Source: Bacillota bacterium (GTDB lineage Bacteria > Bacillota > Clostridia > Lachnospirales > Lachnospiraceae). From it: 7,634 nucleotides of DNA. Made by a program: the position numbers and the translations under genes. This document shows, one piece after another, positions 1-6,395 of the stretch. Location: the NCBI GenBank assembly GCA_023458855.1, contig JAEWWQ010000224.1, positions 1 to 7,634 of the forward strand. The letters run 5' to 3'. The notes beneath the pieces are model-generated. The model ran no database searches. It saw nothing but the letters and a program-made list of their open reading frames with translations, and was not told the DNA's origin. Every line of letters begins with the position of its first letter. The stretch's first letter is position 1.

Positions 1-1104
1 AATTACATTGGCAGAGAGGTCTTCTATTTCTTTCCCTGAAAAGGCAGAAATCAAAAATGTCATCAATTTTCTGATCTTGCTTCCAAGCTTTTGCTCAATC
101 ACTTCGCCCTCCGGATAATTTGTAATCTCACGAATGACAATTGCTGTATGTTCATCAATACATTGTTCCAGGTTCACGCTTTTATTAAGGAATACTCCCA
201 TTTTGTCATATGCATGGAACTTACATCCACAGGAATTCCGAATACACGCCGTTGATCCCATGATCGAAGAGTCCACATGATTTCCGGTCAATATCTTTAT
301 TGCCTTTGTCACAGCCTGATATCCCATTATGTAAGGTCTGACTCTTACTGTTGTCAATGGGGGATCATAAGATATCGCCTGTTGATTGTCATCAAACCCT
401 GTAATTGCAATATCCCTGCCTACGATAAGTCCGCGCTTTTTACACTCTCTGTAACCGCCAAGTACCATATTGTCGTTTGCAAAGCAGATTGCCTCTACAT
501 CCGGATGTTCATCCAGAATACCTGCCACCAGTTCATCTGAATACTCTGTAAAATCCCCATATGCAATCATTCCTTTTTCTATCGGAAGGTGATACTCCTG
601 CATAATTTTCCGGTACACATCTAATCGTTCCTTTGCATCATAATTGTTCCTGCGCCCAGATACGAAAGCAATTTTCTTATAATGATGATCTGTAATTAAA
701 TGTTTGATGCACTCGTGTAAACCAGTCCTATTGTCCAGAGTAAGGCAGGTTTTTCCAGCAATCCTGTCTTCCAGAATAATGCTCGGAATCTTATCGTATT
801 TTGCCAGAAAATTCTGATAATCTTCCGTTCCCAAAAAATCAATTACCGTCCCTAATGATATTAGCAGCATATCTATCTTTTCTTTTGCTACATAATCATA
901 CACTGTGTTAAATTGATAGTCAAACTCTTCCCGATGCTTCAAAAGGCTCTTATCATAAAAAGAACCCGAATGCATGCCGGGAAATACCAGTAAATTTACA
1001 TCGTAATCTTTTGCCGCCTGACTCATTCCTCTTGCAAGTTCATAAGCATGTAATGCTTCCAAGTTTCCAATTATCAGACCGATATTCCGCTTTCTTTTCT
1101 TCAT
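1..1104 (-). CDS. LacI-like substrate-binding sensor protein, 3' end cut by window edge
   Basis: The frame is open from an ATG at 1104 to base 1 (368 codons, no stop), so the C-terminus lies outside the window. The start has a strong Shine-Dalgarno, AGGGGGAG, six bases upstream. Residues 7 to about 287 read as a periplasmic-binding-protein fold of the LacI/Peripla_BP_3 type: RNIGLIIGN at the start, FANDNMVLGG (208-217), and IAITGFDDN (232-240) followed by PPLTTVRV (248-255), the typical C-terminal LacI subdomain. There is no N-terminal helix-turn-helix and no signal peptide, so it is a cytoplasmic ligand sensor and not a classical repressor. A short SCGC motif (291-294) and a helical stretch follow. 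In clostridia I know this arrangement mainly as the front half of proteins ending in GGDEF or another output domain, but the output domain is not visible here. The ligand is unknown. It lies 78 bp downstream of znuB with no clear terminator between, so readthrough is possible. Confidence 0.82.
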   Translation of the reverse strand, partial: MKKRKRNIGLIIGNLEALHAYELARGMSQAAKDYDVNLLVFPGMHSGSFYDKSLLKHREEFDYQFNTVYDYVAKEKIDMLLISLGTVIDFLGTEDYQNFLAKYDKIPSIILEDRIAGKTCLTLDNRTGLHECIKHLITDHHYKKIAFVSGRRNNYDAKERLDVYRKIMQEYHLPIEKGMIAYGDFTEYSDELVAGILDEHPDVEAICFANDNMVLGGYRECKKRGLIVGRDIAITGFDDNQQAISYDPPLTTVRVRPYIMGYQAVTKAIKILTGNHVDSSIMGSTACIRNSCGCKFHAYDKMGVFLNKSVNLEQCIDEHTAIVIREITNYPEGEVIEQKLGSKIRKLMTFLISAFSGKEIEDLSANVI

Positions 1105-1182
1105 CCAAAGCTCCCCCTGCTCATGGAAAAACAAATGACTACAAATAATATGCGCAATGAAAATGGTACTTATTTCCTATAA

Positions 1183-2007
1183 TTATACACTCCTTTTTTG
1201 GATAAGTCCATATATTTGCGATAGGATAAATAAAATAATATCAACGATTACAATACTGGCTCCTGTTGGTGTTGCGTATAAATACGACATAATAATTCCG
1301 ATTATAAAACTTACGATGGATATGAATACGGAACAGATTACAACCAGTTTAAATGTATGACAGACACGCATAGACGTTACTGCCGGAAATACAATTAAAC
1401 TCGAAATTAATAGCGCTCCCATCATTCTCATTCCCAATACAATAATAACTGCTGTTAAGACTGCCAATAGCATATGATACATATTGGTATGGATCCCCGT
1501 TGCCTTTGCAAAGGTGTCATCAAATGTAACCGCAAATATCTTTTCATAAAAAAAGACATATAAAATTAAGACAACAATGGAAATAACAATGCTTAAAAGG
1601 ACATCGCTCTCACTCATGGCAAGAATGCTCCCAAACATATAATTATATACATCCATATTCATCCCTGTCGTAAATGATACAATCATTACTCCCGCAGCAA
1701 GAGCACCGGTGGATATCAAAGCAATTGCCGCATCCCCCTGAATCTTACTATTTTCAGTAACACGAAGCAGAATAAATGCCGCAATTATGACTACAGGTAT
1801 CGCTACCTTAAGCGGAGCCATATTGAAAGCAACTGCCAATGCAAGAGCACCAAAGCCTACATGCGATAACCCATCTCCTATCATGGAATAACGCTTTAAC
1901 ACAAGGCTGACTCCCAATAACGAAGCACAAATCGACACCAGAATGCCGACAATCAATGCTCGCACCATAAAAGGATAAGAAAACATTTCTTTAATCAGTT
2001 CTATCAT
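1183..2007 (-). CDS. znuB: Zinc/manganese-type ABC transporter permease (ZnuB family)
   Basis: This is the membrane channel subunit of the metal importer encoded with the two genes upstream. It is 274 aa, the normal length for ABC-3 family permeases (PF00950). It has about eight hydrophobic segments, roughly at residues 15-37, 47-63, 66-82, 93-112, 135-153, 178-210, 220-245 and 250-268. Family motifs are easy to see: MIGDGLSHVGFGALAL (42-57) and GALLISSLIVFPA (197-209). The start at 2007 is fixed by AGGAGG eight bases upstream, which lies inside the end of znuC. The two reading frames overlap by 17 bp, which suggests translational coupling. The ion cannot be read from the permease alone. Zinc is preferred because of the neighbouring COG0523 GTPase and the acidic/His loop of the binding protein, but manganese or iron cannot be excluded. 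Confidence 0.93.
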   Translation of the reverse strand: MIELIKEMFSYPFMVRALIVGILVSICASLLGVSLVLKRYSMIGDGLSHVGFGALALAVAFNMAPLKVAIPVVIIAAFILLRVTENSKIQGDAAIALISTGALAAGVMIVSFTTGMNMDVYNYMFGSILAMSESDVLLSIVISIVVLILYVFFYEKIFAVTFDDTFAKATGIHTNMYHMLLAVLTAVIIVLGMRMMGALLISSLIVFPAVTSMRVCHTFKLVVICSVFISIVSFIIGIIMSYLYATPTGASIVIVDIILFILSQIYGLIQKRSV

Positions 2008-2710
2008 TTTCCATTCCTCCTAAAAACTGTTTTCCGAGACTGCTTTTTCTATATTCCTCTGTTGTCCCCAAAAAATAATTATGATGCGACAGATGTAAGA
2101 TGTTCTTGGCATGTTCAATCGATTCTTTTATCGCATGCGATACCATAACAATTGTTATTCCATGTTTTTGATTCAGATTGTCAATCAAACTATAGAATTC
2201 CTCAGTTGCAACCGGATCCAGTCCAGTCGTCGGTTCATCCAGTAAAAGCAGAGATCTGGTCGCACATAACGAGCGTGCCAACAGCACTCGTTGCTGCTGT
2301 CCACCTGAAAGATTCCGGTAACATTTTTTACCAAGTGTGGCAATTCCAAGCAATTCCATATTCGCATATGCACGTTCCCTGTTTTCCTTACCATAACCGG
2401 GACGCAGCCCTCTCTGGTTCAGACAGCCTGATATTACGACCTCATAGACAGAAGCCGGAAAGTCTTTTTGGGCCATTGTCTGCTGCGGTACATATCCAAT
2501 TTCAGTTGCCTTAAAATCTTCTCCTACTGTAATCTTACCCCCGGATGGTTTTTTCAGGCCCAAAAGCCCCTTCATAAGTGTTGTCTTTCCTGTTCCGTTT
2601 TCTCCGATAATACATAGATAATCACCCTGCAGAATCGAAAAAGAAAGTCCCTTTACAACTATTTGGTTCTCATAGGAAAAAGATACTTTATCACATGTAA
2701 TCAATGCCAT
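1991..2710 (-). CDS. znuC: Zinc/manganese-type ABC transporter ATP-binding protein (ZnuC family)
   Basis: This is the cytoplasmic ATPase that powers the metal importer. It is 239 aa, with all ABC motifs intact: Walker A GENGTGKT (36-43), Q-loop around Q76-Q77, signature LSGGQQQR (134-141), Walker B LLLLDEP (154-160) followed by the D-loop TGLD, and the switch histidine H192 in MVSHA. The pattern GENGTGKTTLMKGLLGL and the QKDFPASVYEVV segment (81-92) are typical of the ZnuC/MntB metal group. Its ATG shares one base with the znuA stop codon (TAATG at 2712-2708), and AGGAG lies ten bases upstream inside znuA, so it is probably translated by reinitiation or coupling. The 3' end overlaps znuB by 17 bp. 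Confidence 0.95.
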   Translation of the reverse strand: MALITCDKVSFSYENQIVVKGLSFSILQGDYLCIIGENGTGKTTLMKGLLGLKKPSGGKITVGEDFKATEIGYVPQQTMAQKDFPASVYEVVISGCLNQRGLRPGYGKENRERAYANMELLGIATLGKKCYRNLSGGQQQRVLLARSLCATRSLLLLDEPTTGLDPVATEEFYSLIDNLNQKHGITIVMVSHAIKESIEHAKNILHLSHHNYFLGTTEEYRKSSLGKQFLGGMENDRTD

Positions 2711-3687
2711 TATTGTAAGGCTCCTTTCAATACTTCGAGATTCTGCTTCATTAAGCTTATATAGGTAACGCCTTCTTCCACTTCGTCTTTGGAAATGTTA
2801 TGACAGGAGTGTAACATTGCAGTCTCTGCTCCTGTTGCCTCTGCAATTGCATCTGCTACTTTGTGGTTCGATAATTCCAGATATAATACTACCGGAATCT
2901 GATCTTCTCTTACTTTTTTTGTTAAAAAAGCTATTGTTGCCGCACTTGGCTCCGTTTCAGAACTACATCCCGGAAAAGCAGCATAATAGGTCAATCCATA
3001 AGCCTCTGTCAGATATCTGAATGGAAAGCGGTCTCCAAAGACCAATTCTTTCCTGACTGCATGAGCAACCACTTCCTGATAGGCCTGATCAAGCTCTTCC
3101 AACTCCCTTTGATACGCCTTCTGATTGCTGCGATATTCCAGCTGATTGTCTTCATCTATCATGCATAAGGCATCTGCAATCTTTGCTGTAATCAGAGAAG
3201 CATTTCTGGGGGAGGTCCACACATGCTCGTCATATTCAGGTTCTTCTGCTTCCTGTTCTCCGTGTGATTCCTCTTCCGTTGTTTCCATTCCTTCCACCTG
3301 CTCCTCAGCAACTGCCTCCACACAGTCCATAAGTGTCATTGTCTGTACTTTTTGATCTAAAGAATCCATGATGCCATCTACCCATGCATCCGATTCCCCT
3401 CCCACATAAATAAACAAATCGCTTTTGTTGATCTTAATAATATCCTGTGGGGTAGGCTCATAAGAATGACTTTCCACTCCTGGTGCCAATAACATCGTAA
3501 CCTCAACTTTATCACCACCTATCGCCTTTGCAAAATCATAAGGCGGAAAGATGGTCGTAACGATAGATATCTTATCATCCCCGGTTCTGGATTGTTCACT
3601 ATTTACTGCTGAAGAACATCCTGTTATGTTAGCTGCTAATACAAAAATCATGAAAACAGCACAGCAGCATTTTATCTTTATATTCAT
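2710..3687 (-). CDS. znuA: Metal-binding lipoprotein of the ABC importer (ZnuA/AdcA-like)
   Basis: This is the extracellular substrate-binding protein that delivers metal to the permease. It is 325 aa. Residues 1-24 form a lipoprotein signal: a short basic start, a hydrophobic core, and the lipobox ITGC with lipidated Cys24. The mature part matches the cluster A-I (ZnuA/TroA, PF01297) fold: IVTTIFPPYDFAKAIGG (42-58), then LLAPGVESHSYEPTPQD (66-82) with ligand H74. A highly acidic loop (about 123-153, one His) precedes DEHVWTSPRNA (153-163) with ligand H155. The third histidine usual in this family is absent: the matching segment reads VFGDRFPFRYL (216-226). A distinctive ML-HSCHN motif (H293, H296) lies near the C-terminus. 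The start at 3687 has an AGGA ten bases upstream and a near-consensus promoter. It is the first gene of the znuA-znuC-znuB operon. The acidic/His loop favours zinc, but specificity is inferred. Confidence 0.9.
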   Translation of the reverse strand: MNIKIKCCCAVFMIFVLAANITGCSSAVNSEQSRTGDDKISIVTTIFPPYDFAKAIGGDKVEVTMLLAPGVESHSYEPTPQDIIKINKSDLFIYVGGESDAWVDGIMDSLDQKVQTMTLMDCVEAVAEEQVEGMETTEEESHGEQEAEEPEYDEHVWTSPRNASLITAKIADALCMIDEDNQLEYRSNQKAYQRELEELDQAYQEVVAHAVRKELVFGDRFPFRYLTEAYGLTYYAAFPGCSSETEPSAATIAFLTKKVREDQIPVVLYLELSNHKVADAIAEATGAETAMLHSCHNISKDEVEEGVTYISLMKQNLEVLKGALQ

Positions 3688-3727
3688 TTTTAAATTTTCC
3701 TATTCTTTTACTTGTGGTCTGGAGTTT

Positions 3728-3756
3728 ATTATAATTCAATTCTATACACGTGTAAA
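3728..3756 (-). promoter_or_regulatory. Sigma-A-type promoter of the znuA-znuC-znuB operon
   Basis: Read on the minus strand, a -35 box TTTACA (3756-3751; five of six consensus bases) is separated by exactly 17 bp from a perfect -10 box TATAAT (3733-3728). Transcription should start near 3721, giving a leader of about 34 nt before the znuA ATG at 3687. A 10-bp perfect palindrome, TACACGTGTA (3745-3754), overlaps the -35 box and the upstream part of the spacer, which is a suitable place for a repressor. I do not recognise it as a known Zur, AdcR or MntR box. Confidence 0.8.
3745..3754. promoter_or_regulatory. Candidate operator palindrome in the znuA promoter
   Basis: TACACGTGTA is a perfect 10-bp inverted repeat lying across the -35 box and spacer of the znuA promoter. 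Its position would let a bound dimer block RNA polymerase. A short palindrome of this size can occur by chance, and no second copy was seen in front of the GTPase operon, so this is only a candidate. Confidence 0.35.
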
Positions 3757-3792
3757 GGACGGTTCCTCTGACCGGAGAAGAACACGTCCTTT
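3754..3792 (-). terminator. Stem-loop downstream of rubrerythrin, probable terminator
   Basis: On the minus strand this begins 23 nt after the rubrerythrin stop. AAAGGACG (3792-3785) pairs with CGTCCTTT (3761-3754). A one-base mismatch is followed by GTTC pairing with GAAC, then probably CTC with GAG around a small loop. The stem is strong but the downstream T tract is short (TTT then ACACG). Termination may therefore be partial, or the hairpin may partly serve to stabilise the 3' end. The last three bases of the stem also belong to the -35 box of the znuA promoter. Confidence 0.6.
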
Positions 3793-3815
3793 AATGGTTA
3801 TTTTATCTTATGTTA

Positions 3816-4355
3816 TTAATAGTTGTCAGCTTTTATCTTGAAATAAGACTGTGGATGGGCACATACACTGCATATTTCCGGCGCCTTCTTACCTATAACG
3901 ATATGTCCGCAATTAATGCATTGCCATATCTGATCTCCATCTCTTGAAAATACAAGGTCTCCTTCAATATTGGCCAGCAATTTACGATACCTTTCTTCAT
4001 GTTCTTTTTCAATTGCAGCTACACCATCAAATAAATCTGCAATCTTATCAAAACCCTCTTCTCTTGCTTCTTTTGCAAACTGTGCATACATATCCGTCCA
4101 CTCGTAATGCTCGCCTTCTGCTGCTTCTTTTAAATTTTCAATTGTAGTTCCGATTCCACCATGTAATAACTTGTACCAGAGTTTTGCGTGCTCTTTTTCA
4201 TTATTGGCAGTCTCTTCAAAAATTTCACCAATTTGGACATATCCATCCTTTTTTGCTTTTGAAGCAAAATAAGTATATTTATTTCTTGCCTGAGATTCTC
4301 CTGCAAACGCTGTCTGTAAATTTTTTTCTGTTTTTGTTCCTTTTAATTCACCCAT
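3816..4355 (-). CDS. rbr: Rubrerythrin
   Basis: This is a non-haem diiron peroxidase of anaerobes that reduces hydrogen peroxide using electrons passed through its own rubredoxin centre. It is 179 aa from the chosen start. Residues 1 to about 135 form the four-helix ferritin-like domain, with diiron ligand motifs GESQA (E20), ExxH (E53, H56) and IEKEH (E116, H119). The Glu-rich segment GEHYEWTDMY (81-90) and REEGFDKIADLF follow the usual rubrerythrin pattern. Residues 144-172 form the rubredoxin-like Fe(Cys)4 site, with CINC (146-149) and CSVC (162-165). An in-frame ATG exists six codons upstream, at 4373, but GGAGG (4367-4363) lies seven bases before 4355, so translation starts at MGELKGT. 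It has its own promoter and a stem-loop behind it, so it is probably transcribed alone. Its link to the metal genes on either side may be only positional. Confidence 0.96.
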   Translation of the reverse strand: MGELKGTKTEKNLQTAFAGESQARNKYTYFASKAKKDGYVQIGEIFEETANNEKEHAKLWYKLLHGGIGTTIENLKEAAEGEHYEWTDMYAQFAKEAREEGFDKIADLFDGVAAIEKEHEERYRKLLANIEGDLVFSRDGDQIWQCINCGHIVIGKKAPEICSVCAHPQSYFKIKADNY

Positions 4356-4362
4356 ACGAATA

Positions 4363-4367
4363 CCTCC
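4363..4367 (-). promoter_or_regulatory. Ribosome binding site that fixes the rubrerythrin start
   Basis: GGAGG on the minus strand is seven bases upstream of the ATG at 4355. It lies within the reading frame that would begin at the upstream ATG (4373), which has no Shine-Dalgarno of its own. The shorter protein is therefore the real one. Confidence 0.85.
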
Positions 4368-4428
4368 AAACAATATAATTTTAAATGCTGCTTCTGTTGA
4401 TTCTTATAAATCATCAGATTACTCTTGT

Positions 4429-4457
4429 ATTTTAACACTATAGCAATATTTTTTCAA
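4429..4457 (-). promoter_or_regulatory. Sigma-A-type promoter of rubrerythrin
   Basis: On the minus strand, TTGAAA (4457-4452) and TAAAAT (4434-4429) are separated by exactly 17 bp, each differing from consensus by one base. The predicted start near 4422 leaves a leader of about 66 nt before the ATG at 4355. The promoter lies just after the stop of the upstream PF06541 gene. I saw no clear PerR or Fur box over it. Confidence 0.75.
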
Positions 4458-4471
4458 AGTATTTCGACATC

Positions 4472-5428
4472 TTATTTCTTATTTTTTCTTTCTTCTATTT
4501 CTTTCTTTAATTCTTCAAGCATAGTATTATAACGTATTGAACGCATGGTGGGATTTCCTAAAATCAGATTTCTCTTCAAAAAATCTTTTGCTACTTTTCC
4601 ATAATGCCTGTCCGACTGCAGGCTGAATTTACCCCGCAGCTCCGATACTTCATCACGTATGCCTTCCAGGTATTTAGAAGGCTTCTCATAAATTGCATTC
4701 TTCACCCTTAATAACCGTTCTTCAATTCCTTTTACAAGTTCCTCTGTTTTAAAGTCTTTCTCTTGTAGGGATTCTATCAGCTGTTCTTTCTTCTGCGCTA
4801 TCTCTTCTGTAATCCCCTCCTTCGTATTGTCCATAACTGCAATAATAACATCCAGTCGCTTCTGAATACGCAGCAGTTCTTCTTTTCCTTTTTCCATACG
4901 AATCAGGATATCCCGCAGATCCATTGCTGTTCTGAATGCTATTGAAAAATCAGCTACAATGAACACTGTCAATATGATAACGGCTAACGTTGATATAAAG
5001 TTGGGAATTGCCAGAACAAACATCGCAATCGGTCTATGAATTACCTTTGTCATCAAAATCGTTAAAAACCCCCATGCGACAGAAGAAGACAGACAGACAT
5101 ATCCCTGAAAATTAAGCGGCTGATTGGAATAATCCCAATAACGCATTTTAAACAGCAGTTCCATGCAGACACCCGTTAAGTATTCCAGCAAAGTAGCACC
5201 AATCACCCCCGAAATATAAGTCAGCAAAAGATTCTCCTGGTACGGCGCTGACAATACCAGCATAATAATTGCCCCACTGCCGTATAAAGGAAGAAACGGA
5301 CCTCTCATAAATCCTCTGTTAATCAGCTTATGATTTCTGAAAGATACATATGCGGACTCAAAACACCATCCGAGAAAACAGTAAAGATAGAAAAAGAGTA
5401 TCCATTGGATAATACTATATTCATACAT
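4472..5428 (-). CDS. PF06541-family (ABC_trans_CmpB) multi-pass membrane protein with helical tail
   Basis: The protein is 318 aa from the chosen start. The N-terminal half is membrane-embedded, with about five hydrophobic segments (roughly 6-23, 46-62, 68-92, 112-130 and 135-165). It carries the family signatures FLGWCFESAY (18-27), NRGFMRGPFLPLYG (37-50), YWDYSNQPLNFQGY (97-110) and SSVAWG (115-120). These mark PF06541, often labelled a putative ABC transporter permease, whose biochemical function I do not know to be established. Residues from about 170 to 318 are polar, charged and heptad-like, probably a cytoplasmic coiled coil. The upstream in-frame ATG at 5443 has no ribosome binding site, whereas GGAGGG lies seven bases before 5428. 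The gene starts 18 bp after the stop of the GTPase-DUF1980 gene and should share its transcript. No ATPase partner of its own is encoded nearby. Confidence 0.85.
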   Translation of the reverse strand: MYEYSIIQWILFFYLYCFLGWCFESAYVSFRNHKLINRGFMRGPFLPLYGSGAIIMLVLSAPYQENLLLTYISGVIGATLLEYLTGVCMELLFKMRYWDYSNQPLNFQGYVCLSSSVAWGFLTILMTKVIHRPIAMFVLAIPNFISTLAVIILTVFIVADFSIAFRTAMDLRDILIRMEKGKEELLRIQKRLDVIIAVMDNTKEGITEEIAQKKEQLIESLQEKDFKTEELVKGIEERLLRVKNAIYEKPSKYLEGIRDEVSELRGKFSLQSDRHYGKVAKDFLKRNLILGNPTMRSIRYNTMLEELKKEIEERKNKK

Positions 5429-5435
5429 GTACCTT

Positions 5436-5441
5436 CCCTCC
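5436..5441 (-). promoter_or_regulatory. Ribosome binding site that fixes the PF06541 gene start
   Basis: GGAGGG on the minus strand is seven bases upstream of the ATG at 5428. The alternative ATG at 5443 immediately precedes this motif and would place the Shine-Dalgarno inside the coding frame. The later start is therefore preferred. Confidence 0.8.
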
Positions 5442-5446
5442 ATTGC

Positions 5447-6379
5447 TTATATAAAACTGATGACCTCTCGCTCCGGTGCTTTTGTTGGTTCGATCGATAC
5501 TGCATGCAGCACTGGCCCTTCTCCCCCATAATCAGCAAAATATTCTTTTCTGACCTCGGCCTTTACCATAACCCACTGTTTTGGTTTTAATTTATCCGCT
5601 TTCTCATATTGACAGGCAAAACCCAGGAATGCCATATCATCTGCGCAGCAGGTCATCGCCATACGTCCCGGGACAAAATATCCCTTCGGAAAATTGGCTG
5701 GCTGCAAGACCATTCCCACGAACTGCACTGTTTTTCCGATATACCTATCCAGATGATCCAGCGCATCAAGGTACCAGAACCCATAGCCCGGATTCTTTAA
5801 CACAATTACATCTGCCTTTAGATCGTAAGGAAGATCTTCTTCCATCATCTCGTTTATTTCACCTTGCGAATCTTCAAAAATAATCTCTGCCTTTTGGTTA
5901 ATTGCCTTTATATTTCTCTTATAGCTGTTCAATTCTTCCTTTACATCATCACAACGGTTAAAAATAATCATTTCTGATTTACGCACCATCTCTGCAAGAA
6001 GACTCTTCATATTATTGAAATAGACAGGAAATGTAGAGGCATCAATCGTTGTTATCTGCTGTTCTATGAACCAATTCTGTGGTAACTGCATATTCTTATA
6101 ATTCCACATACCATTATACTCGACTATAATACGCTCAGGCTTGTATTTCTTTTCCAGTTCAGACAAATAAGCCGCTGCAAATTTCTTCTCTTCCTCAATT
6201 ATTTCTATTACCGTATGCGTCTGTTTCAGTAACTTTTGATCATATTCTATTTCTCCCTCCTCGCATAAAAGCAAAAGAGTAAGTCCTCTCGTTACAAAAT
6301 ATGGCTGTGATAGTGTATAACGAATAAATTCTGTTTTTCCGCTCTCCAAAAATCCATTTATAACATATACTGGTTTCAT
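5447..6379 (-). CDS. G3E-type (CobW-like) GTPase fused to a YcgQ/DUF1980-like C-terminal domain
   Basis: The protein is 310 aa. Residues 1 to about 175 form a CobW/G3E P-loop domain: Walker A GFLESGKT (9-16), a Walker-B-like IIVEYNGMW (84-92) where CobW proteins usually have IEPSG, and FNRCDD (140-145) as the NKxD guanine-recognition variant. The CxCC metal motif of COG0523 is missing, and that region reads VIEIIEEEKK. Residues from about 205 to the end resemble the C-terminal domain of YcgQ-type proteins (DUF1980/TIGR03943): GKTVQFVGMV (215-224), then FVPGRMAMTCCADD (235-248) with the CC-A-D core, then QWVMVKAEV (268-276) and an IEPTKAP end. There is no membrane segment, unlike YcgQ, whose N-terminus is membrane-bound. 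A likely role is nucleotide-dependent metal trafficking in the cytoplasm, but the substrate is unknown. It sits 16 bp after the COG0523 GTPase gene, with AAGGG ten bases before its ATG. The domain calls come from motif reading alone. Confidence 0.82.
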   Translation of the reverse strand: MKPVYVINGFLESGKTEFIRYTLSQPYFVTRGLTLLLLCEEGEIEYDQKLLKQTHTVIEIIEEEKKFAAAYLSELEKKYKPERIIVEYNGMWNYKNMQLPQNWFIEQQITTIDASTFPVYFNNMKSLLAEMVRKSEMIIFNRCDDVKEELNSYKRNIKAINQKAEIIFEDSQGEINEMMEEDLPYDLKADVIVLKNPGYGFWYLDALDHLDRYIGKTVQFVGMVLQPANFPKGYFVPGRMAMTCCADDMAFLGFACQYEKADKLKPKQWVMVKAEVRKEYFADYGGEGPVLHAVSIEPTKAPEREVISFI

Positions 6380-6395
6380 AATTCACATTCCCTTA

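Noticed and set aside
277..540. 87-codon plus-strand open frame near the left end
   Set aside because: The minus strand carries a continuous LacI-like frame with clear motifs across the same bases, so the plus-strand frame is a shadow.
1105..1182. Promoter or terminator between znuB and the LacI-like gene
   Set aside because: A TATTAT was noticed on the minus strand, but no usable -35 box stands at the right distance and no stable stem-loop was found, so neither is reported.
2152..2514. 120-codon plus-strand open frame opposite znuC
   Set aside because: It is the complement of the conserved ABC ATPase motifs, has no recognisable domain, and lies fully within a strong minus-strand gene.
3688..3815. 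Search for a canonical Zur or AdcR box upstream of znuA
   Set aside because: No sequence close to the B. subtilis Zur box or the streptococcal AdcR box (TTAACYRGTTAA) was seen by eye. Only the unrelated TACACGTGTA palindrome is present.
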